In this document: in pieces, positions 1-11,489 of the stretch
Layout: each line of letters begins with the position of its first letter
Position numbering within the stretch: the first letter of the stretch is position 1
Source: Apiospora phragmitis
Taxonomy: Eukaryota; Ascomycota; Sordariomycetes; Amphisphaeriales; Apiosporaceae
NCBI GenBank assembly: GCA_038363925.1
Contig: JAQQWL010000005.1
Coordinates: 1,736,001-1,800,000 of the forward strand
DNA: 64,000 nt
Direction: 5' to 3'
The notes under the pieces: model-generated
The model's database searches: none
The model's input: the letters and a program-made list of their open reading frames with translations, nothing else
What the model was told of the DNA's origin: nothing
Program-made: the position numbers and the translations under genes

Positions 1-1073
1 ATCGTTGCGAGCCGGCGCCGCAGCCTCTACCAGCTCATTGAACCCAGTGTACTCCTTGAGCATCTCGCCAACGAGAGTCTTCTGTGCAGAGTCGTTGTTC
101 ACGATGTCGGACAGCATGTTCATCTGTTGCACGAGGGTGTCCGGCTCCTTGGACCACTGTGTGTCATTGTAGAACTGCTCGAAGGCCAAGATGTCCTTCT
201 CGTTGTCGAATGCAAGCTTTATGGCCTCCTTCTGCCCCGTCTTGAACGGGGTAATGACACAATCTTGGGCCCACTCCCCTCCAGGGCCTGGTGGCATTGC
301 TTGATAAAGTTCTCAACTGGCTTTTTGCTGCCCTTTTTGACTCTCTGGAACCTCTTCGCCACAGAGAATCGAATTTGACGTTGGGTCTTCGGATCGTCAT
401 TGTAACCTGGTACAGACTCGAGTGCGGTAACAAGGGGCATGAATGACTTGACCTTTTCAAGGTCTTCCTTCAGCTGCGAGGAACACGGCTCTGTAGGCGA
501 CTCCTGCGAACACAATACTTAGTATATTGTTCTCTAGTTGGGAGAATACCGATTGCGTTTACCTTTTCCATTGCTGAAATCGTATTTCGCATTTTCTTGG
601 AAGAGGCGGGAACTCCAAGCGCGTTGGACGCAAAGTGTCGGAAAGTGTCCTGATGGAAGATGGCATTGGCTCCTCTCATCTGGCAATGGAGTAGAAGGAA
701 GCCCTTGGTGACGCTCTTGCACACTGCCACCACAACATCTTGGTGCATGGATTCATCGATGCCATCCGCAGGGGTACTGCTCTTTGAGAAGGAGGAACAA
801 CTTGTAGCAGATGGCCATGGTCCTACGCCTGACTTCTTCAAGGTACGTCCTTTGCCGTTGATTGCGAAGGCTGCCAATCTGATCCCGACGGTCCCATTCC
901 TCATTGGACATGACGTCGATCTTCCTCCCTGGGCGTCGAATTTCCGCTTCGCGGTCGGCGACCCGCTTGTCGTAACCCTCCAGGTACTTGTCCGACGGGA
1001 CATTTCTTCTCATCCACTGAGTCATCGTAGAGAGAGGGGGGAAGGAGAGATATCCGGAAATGTATGTCTTCAA
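1..1073 (-). CDS. Unknown fungal protein, truncated at the left window edge
   Basis: I do not recognise the family. The gene reads leftward and runs off the window. Exon 1 starts at the ATG at 1073 (a later in-frame ATG opens MTQWMRRN) and ends at 563. A 59-nt intron (562-504, GTAAAC...TTCGCAG, branch-like ACTAAG) joins it in phase 0 to exon 2 from 503 onward. The product is charged and probably helical, with no signal peptide or membrane segment. Two frame breaks are needed to read it through. One C of the C4 run (minus strand) at 771-774 must go, which joins LLLLKEQYP to ADGIDESMHQ. One G must be added to the G4 run at 276-279, which joins KQCHQALEGE to WAQDCVITPF. After both, the frame stays open to position 1 with coding-like composition. 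I am confident that it is coding, not of its function. Confidence 0.6.
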
Positions 1074-2635
1074 AGAAAGGGGGATATGATGCCTGGTGGT
1101 TCTACTTTGTTATGTTCGAGGAAGGTAAGTAAACGACGAGGTCGTGGCTTACTTTTATATACGACTTGATTTCTTCTCCCCGCTGAATACCTCATTCGTC
1201 GTCACTAATACCTACCTACCTTCTTTCCAAGTCTGAGACCTGCATTCTCGGAGCATTTTATGCATTCCTAAGTTATCGTACGTGTTTCAATACAGAAGCC
1301 GGCTAGACGTCATGTTGCCTGAAGAGCAGCCAAATATGTGAATGGCGATCATCTTCGGCTAAGCCAGCCTAACTTACACGTACGTAGGTATGCAATTAAC
1401 ATCTCGTTCGGCACTTTTCCCTCTCTGCGCAGACGTGCGTGCCTGAACCGAATTATGCGCGCAGATATGGATCGACAGGCTCTAGAGACCTAGAAAAGCC
1501 TGCGGCCCATGCCATGGAGTGCTGCGTTGCGGGAGGAGTCAAATAATTCTCCATCATGACGGTTGTCTTACTCGTGAGAAATGACGCCAAGTTTGACGGG
1601 CCGCTATCGGATAAATCGCAACTGAAGAAACGCCAAAGACGGTTTTAGTGTATGTGCGGACCGTCGACGGCAGATATCAACCTCATCAGTATTATCAGGC
1701 AACGGCAGGAGAAAGCTTGAGTCAGATACGATTAGCTTTCCATCAAGTATTACTCGTAATCACGGTATAACCTACCGGTCTCTTGGTAATGAGGGCTGCA
1801 AAGAGATTAGATCATCATCCACCTTGACATCCGTCTAACGCGGCAAACAGTTGGATTGAGTTTGTTTGAGTTTGTTGAGTTGAGCGTACTGCCACGACAT
1901 CCCGTGTCTAGGCCCCTCCAAAACTCAAGGTGCCGTCGCCAAGTACTGTTATTAGTTGCGAGAGTATTAAACCGAAGTCTAGGGGCTTTGAGGGGGGTCT
2001 ATACACCACCCACTAACCATGCACATATACGGCCTACATCAGACCTAGGAGGCCAGCATAATGCAGTATGAACACTATCTGGTCTCTTCCGTCACTGAGA
2101 CGGCTGAAAGCCCAGACTCGTCAATCATGACATGGAAGCCTAGGCGACTATGTGAGATTCGTGGCCCGTCTTTCATAGTACAGCTGAAAATGACGATTTC
2201 AGGGACATCTACGTACGTTGTTAAAGAGCGGCGCTATGAATGGGCACGCTTCTCCAAGGGGGTAAAAGGGAAACGTTGGAGATCTGAGTGGATTTACATT
2301 AACTCTGCGCAGCAGCCAAAACGAAAGTAAGACTGGTGGGCGAAGGTGTAATTGATTATTTATCTAGATATAGGGCTCTTCGTTAGCGACCAGGTGTCTG
2401 GTTTCGGGCATTGCTCTGGTTCATTCGATAGGGGGTGACGGACAAGTATAGGAGTCAGGTTAATCAACCGCTCCCGTTACATGTTTAATAAGTCCCCCTT
2501 AGGCACAGGTAACAGCTAATTTCATTAGACTTCGAGTTCACTACCTCACGATAGATGATTCATTAGTCTTTTCATTCATTGGGTGGTTTATCGTACAATG
2601 TATATCCTTTCGCCCAGCGATCCAGATCGCCAAGT
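1074..2635. other. Intergenic, no gene seen
   Basis: This is spacer between the divergent promoter side of the left-edge gene and the 3' end of the 2EXR gene. It has stops in all frames, with only short ORFs (up to 89 codons) of random composition. It contains TACCTACC-like motifs near 1210 and 1380, which are common in Sordariomycete spacers. I see no RNA gene or repeat. Confidence 0.6.
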
Positions 2636-3746
2636 TCACCTATCGAATGAGTGGACCATGTAAACAGGCCGAAACTTGATAGGGCCCAGGTAAGTCGACC
2701 GCATCTCCTGACTGCGCCGCTTCTTCCCCTCGCTCTTCCCCTGCACCTCGACGACGTACTCGCGCCGTGCCTCGATCAGCGTCTTCTCCAGCAGCGCCTT
2801 CGTGCCGGCCCACCACTTGGCGCTGCAGTCCTCGACGACCTTCTCGAACTCGCGGCAGAGGTAGCGCATGAAGATGCCCGCCTGCCCGTCGTACGTCGTC
2901 CACCGGCCCGCCGCGCGCGGGCGCGTGCTCAGGATGGCCCGGACCCGCTCCATCTCCGCCTCGTCCTCGAGCGGCACCACGAGCACCTGCCGGTTCTCCC
3001 GGAACAGCTGGGCCGACAGGTTCGGGTCCCACGACCGGTTGAACGCGGGCGGCGGCGAGGGGGCTCACGGCGATGTCGATGTAGCGCAGGTTCGGGAAGC
3101 GCTTGGCGTCGGCGAGCTCCTCCTGCAGGAACTTCTGCAGTTGTTCCTTCCGGGGTAGGGCCGCGACGTCCTGCTCGTCCCAGAGGACGAGGCGGCTCAT
3201 GGGGTGCAGGCTGTTCGGACGATGTTCGAACTGTTGGATACGCTGGTGGAGAGCTTGTGCTTCCTTGGACTCCTTGAGTGCGTGGGAGGGATGTGGGTAT
3301 GGCCAGCGCATGGGCGAGCCCAGCAATTCGCGAGCCGCAAGCTCGATGATGTAGTAATCGAAGCTGTGGTTGAACCAAGTTCTCTGCAGCATACTATTGC
3401 TCACCATCGTCATCGTCATCAACTGATCCGAAGCAGTCGCAGCCGTAGCCACGGGCCTGAAGACGAAAGAGCCATATCGCCGTGCGATGGCCAAAGACTC
3501 CCTGGAAACGCAGCCGATGGCGGGCGGACCAAGCCTATTCGTGATAAAGCCTTTCTTGCCCTGAATGTGGCATCTGGGCGCAATGGGCTGGAGGGCGTAG
3601 TCCCAAATGAGCTCGCGCACGTTGGTAGGCAAGTCAGAGAACTGTGTCCTCGCCAGAGGTGATGGGAGTAGCGCGCTCATGTTGCTTTTGGAGGAGAGAC
3701 GGTTGTCCATCCTGGGGTTGGCTGGGAGGTCTGCCACTGCCTCCAA
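2636..3746 (-). CDS. 2EXR-domain protein (frame broken once)
   Basis: This is a fungal protein of about 369 residues. Near residues 35-65 it carries the signature of the 2EXR domain (FSDLPTNVRELIWDYAL, then a conserved PR), which is common in Sordariomycete and Leotiomycete proteins of unknown function. The start is the ATG at 3746, but in-frame ATGs opening MDNRL and MSALL are equally possible, and the domain follows the last closely. The open frame continues to about 3064, then must change to the frame that ends at the TGA at 2636-2638 (NRSWDPNLSAQLFREN... to VHSFDR). Removing one base from the five-base run at 3059-3063 joins the two halves and gives a length divisible by three. No intron is needed. 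Function is unknown; domain assignment is good. Confidence 0.75.
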
Positions 3747-6500
3747 GCTGGAGGTGTGCAGTTAAGGGTAGAGTGACCGAAGGGAGATGATGAGACACAG
3801 GATGACGCTGTGTGACTTTCCCTCCTTTATTTTATTTTTATCTCCCGGGTGAATGCAAGGGAGACTTAGCTTGCGATCCTGCACCTTGATCTTAAGATGT
3901 GTCACCAAAGCTGCAGCATCGTCAGGTGGAAGCGACGGAATTAATCTGGTATCCGCAGATTTGATGGTTATCCCCAAGTCCATTATTGTTTGCTACTCTG
4001 CAGAAGGCTCGACTCTTTGACGGAAGCATCTCTCTCCATCACAACGGATCATGAATGTTGCTTCTTACCTCTCATTGTCGCGTTTTGATATGCGAGTAAT
4101 CATTGGACGTACCATGATGCAACTTGAGACATTCCTGAACAAAGAATGCAGGCATCGATTAACAGGGAGTTTCCCATCATGTACCTACCTTTCTACCTAC
4201 AGTTGAAGCTGATTGACTACCTCCGTTCATATTTTGCCATTCTCTTTCCAGCCATTTCTGTCTGTGCCTAGCATTTGTGGCATTGCAGCCTGTGCCAGCC
4301 ATGCACTTTCAATATCCACACTTCTGGCTCAGAGCAGGCCACAATTTTGCGGCTTCTTTTGCTCATGTCTTTTTCTGGTCAACCCGAGGACGGCGATGAC
4401 CGCCTTGGATGTCATCCGCATTGGAAAGTCTTGAACGTAAGTATGACTCCATCGTCATAATCATGCCGTTGATTTGTGGGAGGAATCTGCGAGGCGAGTA
4501 GATATGCTATATTCTGATCGAGTCCCAACAAGCTATTATGGATTAGCGCAACTGTTCTCGCGCTCCTCAAGATGAAATGCGCACCATCTTCAGCCATGAT
4601 ACTCGAGTAAATCCATACCCCAAGTCTTCGAAATATTCAACATTTAATTACTCGAAACTCCAAAAGTGTCCTATTGGTTTTCTTGCAAAAGTAAAATGAA
4701 ACCTTACGGTCTGAGAATGTGTAGTAAATACATTAACTGAGGTAAATAAGTATGGTTCGGGGTATATGGCGAGCTGTTCTACCTCGTGACTTTGACGTAG
4801 CATCCCTCTAAGCTGAGATGAGACTACTCGCTTAGGCGGCTGAGGTCATCCTAGAGTTCTGCATGCACTGATTTGATTGATAACAGAACCTGGCAGGGCT
4901 TGGCCGTTAGATAATCTCGTCTCGCTTGTTGGGCACGGCTGGGAATGCAACGGGAACCCACATGGCTACCTGCGGACATAAACCCGGTTCCACGGCGGTG
5001 GTCTCGACTTTTAATAGCACGGCCACTGCATGCACTGCTCCTGTGTGTAATAATCATGAAACCTTGGAGAAAGGGAGGCACCAGTTTCCCCCATGGGTGA
5101 CTGGAAGTTTTTAGCGGCAGGGACGGCGGTTTCGACAAGTTGATGAATTTCGCATCCATTACTAAATGGGTATGTCGTCTTATAAATCACCGCATTACAG
5201 TTCCTAGAAGAGAAGACAAGACGCCTATTGTGGAAGGTGAGACCACGTTCCTGGTCAAATGTCCGGATACCACCCTCACGCCATCCCGCTCCTCTACTAA
5301 GCAGACCTCTTCTCAAATATCAGTCGAGTCGTTGTAGGACCTCTATTATCCGGGATCCCATTATGGACAGATATCAGCGTAGTACCGAGTCCTCCTCGCT
5401 GCGACGAACCAGACCTGAAGGGACCATGGCGCGCATGGCATGACGTTGCGGAGGCTCTGTTCTATCTGCTGCACTAGCAATCCAGTAGAGCAAACCTTAT
5501 GGCATGCTGGCATGTCTTCTCTGCCTTGCCGCAATAGCATCGTGTGATATATGGATCGGTGCAAGGTTCCGTGCAAGGTCCGAGATTAGAAAGCTGACGT
5601 TGCAACGCTGCCATGGATTGCGATCGAAGAAGACAGGCAAAGAAAATTCCTTATACGCCTGCTTGGCACCTTATCTAGATGAGGCAAATGCCCCCAGGCT
5701 CTGGTTTGGATGGATCCTTGGCGTTCGTCCGTACCCGCCGGGACATTTTGACGTGCTGCACAGGAACGGCTGAAATCTTCCATTTTTACTCCGTACTCTG
5801 ATTTTCCTAATGGAGTAATGCGGCCTCGCACGAGTCATGCTAGCGACTCTCCCACTGCCGTGTCCCAGGTGTCCTGTCCCTTGGGAAATTGAGGACCGAG
5901 AAGCCTTCAATGTTCTTCCTTGCCTTTCCGACAAACAGGTTCGTCTGGCACCTGCCACCTAACGGGAAGATAAAAGTTAAAATCTGGCCAGGATTAGACG
6001 GCATCACAGCAGTAAGATTGGCCGGGTTTCATGCCCTTTTGACTTATCCTATTGGTGGATGATGTAGTATGACTAGTAGTAAGTTGATACGGCCACCTTT
6101 GTAATCCCTTGCCATACTTGCCTGCATGCTACTAAGTGCGCCTGCAGGATCTATTTCTCGGCGCCGACATGCGCCGACAGGGGGAATTAGCTTGGTTGCA
6201 TGCCCCGGTGATTATCGGCTTCGAAGCCTGGTATAGGTCATGTCGACCACGAACATGACGAAAGAGGCATAGATACGACTAGGCTATAGTGGATGTCGGC
6301 AACAACCAAACCCCCCCAGCAGATGGGGACTGCAGAGAGAGGGTGTTGAAGTATCAAAGCATAAAAGGCTGGCTGCCGTGACTTCCCATACCTGACCACC
6401 GATCTGCACTCACATCTTCGGGACTCCCACCGCTGTCACTCTTTACCAGCCCAATCTTAACCTTATTCACTCTCTATACCCGTCCTGCCTGATCTACACC
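3747..6500. other. Intergenic, no gene supported
   Basis: This is 2.75 kb between two genes, containing only short ORFs on both strands. A 73-codon minus ORF at 3762-3983 has protein-like composition, but it has no partner exon. The right end is the promoter of the FMN oxidase gene. Nothing else is recognised. Confidence 0.55.
6359..6369 (+). promoter_or_regulatory. TATA-like element upstream of the FMN oxidase
   Basis: The sequence GCATAAAAGGC lies about 135 bases before the ATG at 6501. It is followed by a pyrimidine-rich leader (ctcccaccgctgtcactctt region), as expected of a fungal core promoter and 5' UTR. It is assigned by motif and position only. Confidence 0.35.
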
Positions 6501-7867
6501 ATGCGCTACTCTCTGATCACCGCCACCCTGGCTTCGGGTGTCTTCGCCGCCAGGCCCTTCCTCAACGAGCCGGACACCGGCATCGTGGATGCTCTTGGCC
6601 CAAACTTTCCTGTCGGCTCCCTGCCTGACATCAAGGACATGGTCGCCTTGAACGACTTCGAGTGGGCTGCCCGGAATGCCCTGCCCGTCAAGAACTACAC
6701 CTACTACCGCAATGGAGCCGGCGGCGAGTGGTCTTACAGGAACAACCTCGAGGTGTACAACCGCTACCGCTTCAAGCCGCGGACGATGGTCGATATCACC
6801 AAGGTCCAGGACAGTCTGCCGTAAGTTGCTTACCTCGCAACTACAAGGACGTATGTCCCATGTCTCGGAATACCCGAAGTCTAATCCAAGCTTAGTACCT
6901 CTATCCTCGGCCACAACTTTTCGGCTCCCTTCTACATCAGCCCCTGCGCCAGGGCCGATTACGCTCATCCTCAGGCTGAGATCAACCTGGTCAAAGGAGC
7001 TGCTGCCGCTGGCATTCTCTCTACATCGTGAGTGACGATATACTATCGTTTTGTGAAAGTCATAGTTGCTGATCATTGCCATCACAGCCTTCCCTCTACT
7101 CGTCACTGCCAATGGAGACTATCGCCGAAAACGCCGCAGAGAACCAGACTCTTTTTGCTCAGCTGTACATCCCCAACAACGATACCCAGACGCAAGCCCT
7201 CTTTGACCGTGCTGAGAAGGCCGGTTACAAGGCCATCGTCTGGACCATCGACTCTCCCGGCGATGCCAGCCGACAGCGTGCCGCCCGCTTCGATGTCGGA
7301 TCCTCGTAAGTATTATCCCGTGAAGTCTTTATTTCAGTGTGCCAGTGGAATAAGCGTAAACTAATCAATCTGGTTGCCACAGAAACGTGGAGTTGACGCG
7401 CAACACCTGGGAGGACCTGGAGAAGTTCCGCACCATGACCAAGCTGCCCATCATGCTCAAGGGCGTCCAGACGGCCGCCGTGGCCAAGGCCGCCATCGAG
7501 CATAAAGTGCCGGCCATCGTGCTCTCCAACCACGGCGGCCGCAACCTGGACGGCTCGCCCTCGGCGCTCGAGGTCGCCATCGAGATGTACCAGGAGGACC
7601 CCACCCTGTTCCAGCAGATCGAGGTGTACGCCGACGGCGGTGCGCTACGGCACCGATGCCCTGCGCCTGCTGGCCCTGGGTGTTCGCGCCGTGGGTGTTG
7701 GTCGTCCCTTTATGTACGCCAACGCCTTCGGCCAGCCCGGCGTCGAGAAGGTCGCCCAGATCCTCAAGCACGAGCTGACTGGCGACTCGGCCAACCTCGG
7801 CGTGCCGGACCTGAAGAAGATTGACGCCGACGTCGTCAACTGGACGCAGAACGGCTGGTACTCTTAG
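6501..7867 (+). CDS. Secreted FMN-dependent alpha-hydroxy-acid oxidase/dehydrogenase
   Basis: This belongs to the lactate oxidase/glycolate oxidase/cytochrome b2 flavodomain family, which oxidises an alpha-hydroxy acid to the keto acid using FMN. Exons are 6501-6820, 6896-7027, 7088-7305 and 7383-7867. Introns are 60-77 nt with GTAAGT or GTGAGT donors. The product is about 385 residues. Residues 1-17 look like a signal peptide (MRYSLITATLASGVFAA), unusual for a family that is often peroxisomal or mitochondrial. Visible family motifs are YYRNGAGGEWSY, RTMVDI, the catalytic-His segment LSNHGGRNLDG, and the FMN-phosphate region YADGG...RYGTDALRLLALG. Two problems exist. Exon 2 ends in a phase that does not match exon 3 (one base short). 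In exon 4 near 7640-7645 two bases appear lost between ADGG and RYGTD. Adding three bases in total restores a length divisible by three. Substrate is not predictable; L-lactate-like acids are likely. Confidence 0.85.
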
Positions 7868-8309
7868 ACAGGCACATCGAAATCGTCTGTCTGGCCAAAA
7901 CCTCTAAAGAGCGTCGTGGGTGCAGCTTGGGTTGGCCAAGTAGTTTGAGACCCTAGAAAGGGGCGAACAACTTCGTGTGATCTCGCTTGTGCAGAAATGC
8001 CATGTTGTTTCCATGTGTTGGGGATGCCCGCCCTGTAGCACCATAAGTTCAATTCATGACTGTATATATTTAGCCTGTATATAAATGAGAGAATACGAGA
8101 AATGCGATACCCTCATCCTATACCTGCTACTTCCACTTGATAAATTCGTCGTGTGTCGTTGTTAATGAGGAAGACAGGCTAAAGATGCACTCACTACCCA
8201 ATGTGTTAGCCTCCCTAGTTGTTTCTATCTATATAAGTATTGTCCCTGTGTGAAAAAGTACCAGCTTATATGCGATTCTATTGATAGTCTGTTTCTTTGA
8301 ATTTGTCCT
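7868..8309. other. Convergent 3' spacer
   Basis: This is AT-rich sequence between the 3' ends of the FMN oxidase (+) and the ankyrin/BTB gene (-). It contains tatatatt-type stretches suitable for 3' UTR and polyadenylation signals. No gene is seen. Confidence 0.6.
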
Positions 8310-10416
8310 CTATGCATCAAGCTTGAGCTCGTCTAACATGCCATCGATTTTCTGCAGCAGGAGTTGGTAGTTGACCGCATCCGATGCGAATTCATCATCG
8401 ACCAACTCCCCGTCTAGCGTGCGCACGACACCATTAACGCCGCCTTTCGCCGCCTGCTCAGCGCCATCCCTGACGTCCGGCGGTGCCTCCCCGTTCTGCT
8501 GCTGCTGGGCCGCCTCTGTTCCGGTCTCCTGCGACTGCGACTGTGACACAGCGGCGCCAGCCAGCGACTCCGCCCGCGCCGCGTCGATCTCGCCCTCGTC
8601 GTCGAGCATCTCGTCGAGCCCGGCGTCCTCGAAGCGCAGCCGGAAGCGCTCCGACAGGTAGTAGCGGATATCATCGAGGAGCTCGATGGTGTCGGTCTCC
8701 TCGCGGCGCGTGAGGCGCGCGGCCGACTCCTGGATCAGCTCGGCGAACTCGTCCTCGTCGACGTAGTCCTCGAGGCGGTAGGCGATGTAGCGCGCCGCGA
8801 ACTCCTCGAGGCGCTGCACCTTCAGGTCCCACGCGGCGTGGATGACGTCGTAGACGTTGATGGGCTCCATCTCGGGCTCCTGTTCCTGGGCCTGTTCTCC
8901 TTCTTCGCTGGACTGTGGTTGCTTGTGGTGCGTGTCGTCGCGCGTCCGGTCCACCCAGGCATCGTTGTTACCGCTCCCCAGGGCGCTGATGGCGACGGCG
9001 GCCTTGGTTTTGAGCTTGTCGAGGAACAGCATGTCCGCGGCGTACAGCAAGTCGAGCCCTAGCTCGAGCGGGCACTCGGCCTTCTCGGTGTAGAGGAAGG
9101 CAAGGATGAGTTCCAGCACCTCGGGCGAGCAGTCGACCTTGACGACGTGCAGGTTCTCCGACTTTTGGGCCTCCATGAACTGCGACGAGAACATGGTCTC
9201 GAAGTAGGGCGACCGGATGAGCATGGCCTTGTGCACAGGATATAGCGTGGCCTTCATCTTCCGCCTCTTCTCGCCGTTCTGCTGTGCCTGAGCTGTCGCC
9301 GCCGCTGCCGCGGGCCCAATGGGGATACCGTTCGCAACGCCCGCTTCTTCTTCTTCGCCCGTCTCATCATCCTCGCCATCTTCCGTACCAGAGCCGGCTT
9401 CATCGGCTCGAAGTAGGCAGTTAGCGAAGATCGAATTATCATGACGCCACTTGACGTCCTGCACCTTGGAGACGTCGACAACCATTTTGTGCTTGATGAT
9501 CTTGTCGTAAAAGAAACCCTCGATCTGACTCGCAGCCCGCGCCACCTCGTCTTGGTGCCGTTGGCGCACTAGCCGCCTGTCGCTGGCCCCGAGAATGGCC
9601 TCCCATAGCTTGGTCACCTCGAGCTGCTTGCTGATCTTGTCGATGCCCGTCAGGATCTCCTCCTCGCTGTGAGAGCTCCAGGGCCGGACAACATCACGCG
9701 GGATGTCGCCGAGGTACACATATCGCATGACGACATGGAAGGAGTCCACCGGGATGGTCTGGGGAAGCTTCCATGTGGTCGTCTCCGGTGCATCGGCCAG
9801 CTTCCGCTGGAAATAGGGGGACCTAGCCGAGAGAATAAACTTGTGGAGCTGAATCGTCTCGGTTGCCGCCGTCACCTCGATATCCGAGGTTTTGGGAGAT
9901 TCCTTGGACAGGAGGGATGTGAGGTGAGCGGCCCATGGCTGCAGGGGATCTGTGGATTTGGAGTAGTCATATCGCAGCAGCAGATTCCGTATCTTATCAT
10001 TGAGCGCGTTATATATGCAGCGCTCTCCTTGGAAGGTGTCTCGCTCAGCCAGGGCTCCAGACTCCAGAAGCAGCTGCACCAGTTCGAAATGGCCGCAGAG
10101 ACTCGCCTGTTGTATGACGACGAGTCAGCGAATATGTATCTCACTTATCTCCGATCCAGTGCAATTATAACACAGTATTCTGTAGGTTGCATACTATGAT
10201 GAGCGGGGTGTAATCAAACCTATCCTTGCCGTTGATATTAACACCAGCCGATATGAGCTCCTGAGTTCGCTTGAGATCGCCTCTCCGGCAGGCCAGGAGG
10301 AGCTCCTTGAACTCCTCGCTGTCGTCGAGCGGATTGTCGTCCCGGAGGACACCGCTTTTCACCAGTTGCATGTCATCTTTCAGCTTGGCCTCGAGCTCGT
10401 GCTTGCGGAGGACCAT
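8310..10416 (-). CDS. Ankyrin-repeat and double BTB/POZ domain protein
   Basis: This 672-residue protein resembles the ABTB1/BPOZ type. Proteins of this type are thought to act as adaptors, commonly for cullin-3 ubiquitin ligases. Exon 1 is 10416-10195 and exon 2 is 10106-8310. The intron 10194-10107 (GTATGC...AACAG, phase 0) falls inside the ankyrin segment and joins DYTPLII to ASLCGHFELVQLLLESGA, a textbook ankyrin repeat. The first BTB is near residues 145-215 (SDIEV...LHKFILSARSPYF). The second, about 280-415, starts at VVDVSKVQDVKW and is interrupted by an acidic, Ala-rich insert before YPVHKAMLIRSPYFETMF. The C-terminal part is acidic with Gln/Ser-rich low complexity and ends in a short helical segment. 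The frame is intact. Domain assignment is firm; ligase partnership is inference from the family. Confidence 0.9.
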
Positions 10417-11489
10417 GATTGCGAATATATACTAGGTTATTAAGATAGAATAACCGGGAAGAAGATTGAAACTGAAACGGCTTGGTAATATTCCTTTTGG
10501 GGAAATAAGAGGAGACGTTTGGACGGCTTGTCATGAAGACCTCCAATCGGCGATAGCTACCTCATACAATTCATAACGTGCCTACCTACATGGCTCATAG
10601 CTGTGGCGATCTCATGGTGGGGTTACTCACTGGCTGGACTGAGTCGAACTGCCAGTAATAGCTTTAGGCCAGTCACGTCGCTCCAGCCAACGCCATCGAT
10701 CGGGCATTCTTTATATCGATGCGTGTGCTCTGCGGGAGAAGAAGCAAACGGCAATACTTGGAACAACTCTCCGCGTGCTGATGAAGCAGGATCCGCTTTG
10801 CGCAATTGACGATCTTTGATACATTCTTGATACGTCCGACGTTGCTCCTCAATCAACATGGGCAAAAAAGAAAGGGTCTTACAATTTACGTCAGTCGACG
10901 TGGTATTGATTTGCTGTGATGCTGCAGGCAGGTAACCAGCCCCGTGCTGGCCCGAGCTTCTCAATTGCTGCCACTTGGTTACTGGCCTTTAAGGTTAGTG
11001 GCAGTTGGTTGGCAGGAGGTTCGGGACGAGAGTCAGGCGTCTCCCAATTGGACCCGCCCAAACATGGCAGTAGCTGGCAGTAGCTCCTTCTGTAGTCCCG
11101 GGCAAAAGTGCTGTTGCTTGGTCGACCAGCTGCCCGAAATCAACATGGGGCGGTCGTGAATGATTCAACCCAACTGTGGCCCTGCCTTTCACGCAAGGAG
11201 AAACAGCACCGCAGAGGCATTCCTTGTGTACATTGTACTTTCCTTAACTTGCCCGTAGCAGCCAACAACTTATTTTTCTGTTGCACTCCCGATACCTACA
11301 CCTATTCAACCATCTATCACTCCAAGCAGAGAAGAAAAAACTTGCTTTCAGCAACCACTTCAAACGTCGACTCGACGACGACGACTACTAACCCGATTGC
11401 CCTGGCTTGTATCCTTAAGGTAGCTTATGGCACAGCAATTACAGCAGCTACACCCCCCATCCCATTTTTTGTGAAGTTGCCGGTTCATC
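10417..11489. other. Divergent promoter region (BTB gene / NIMA kinase)
   Basis: This 1.07-kb spacer separates two divergently transcribed genes. The last 200 bases before 11490 are pyrimidine- and CA-rich (cacctattcaaccatctatc), like a fungal 5' UTR. I see no coding sequence. Confidence 0.55.

Noticed and set aside
3762..3983. 73-codon minus ORF with plausible start (MDLGITIKSADTRL)
   Set aside because: No splice-compatible partner exon and no homology I can recall; too short to claim.
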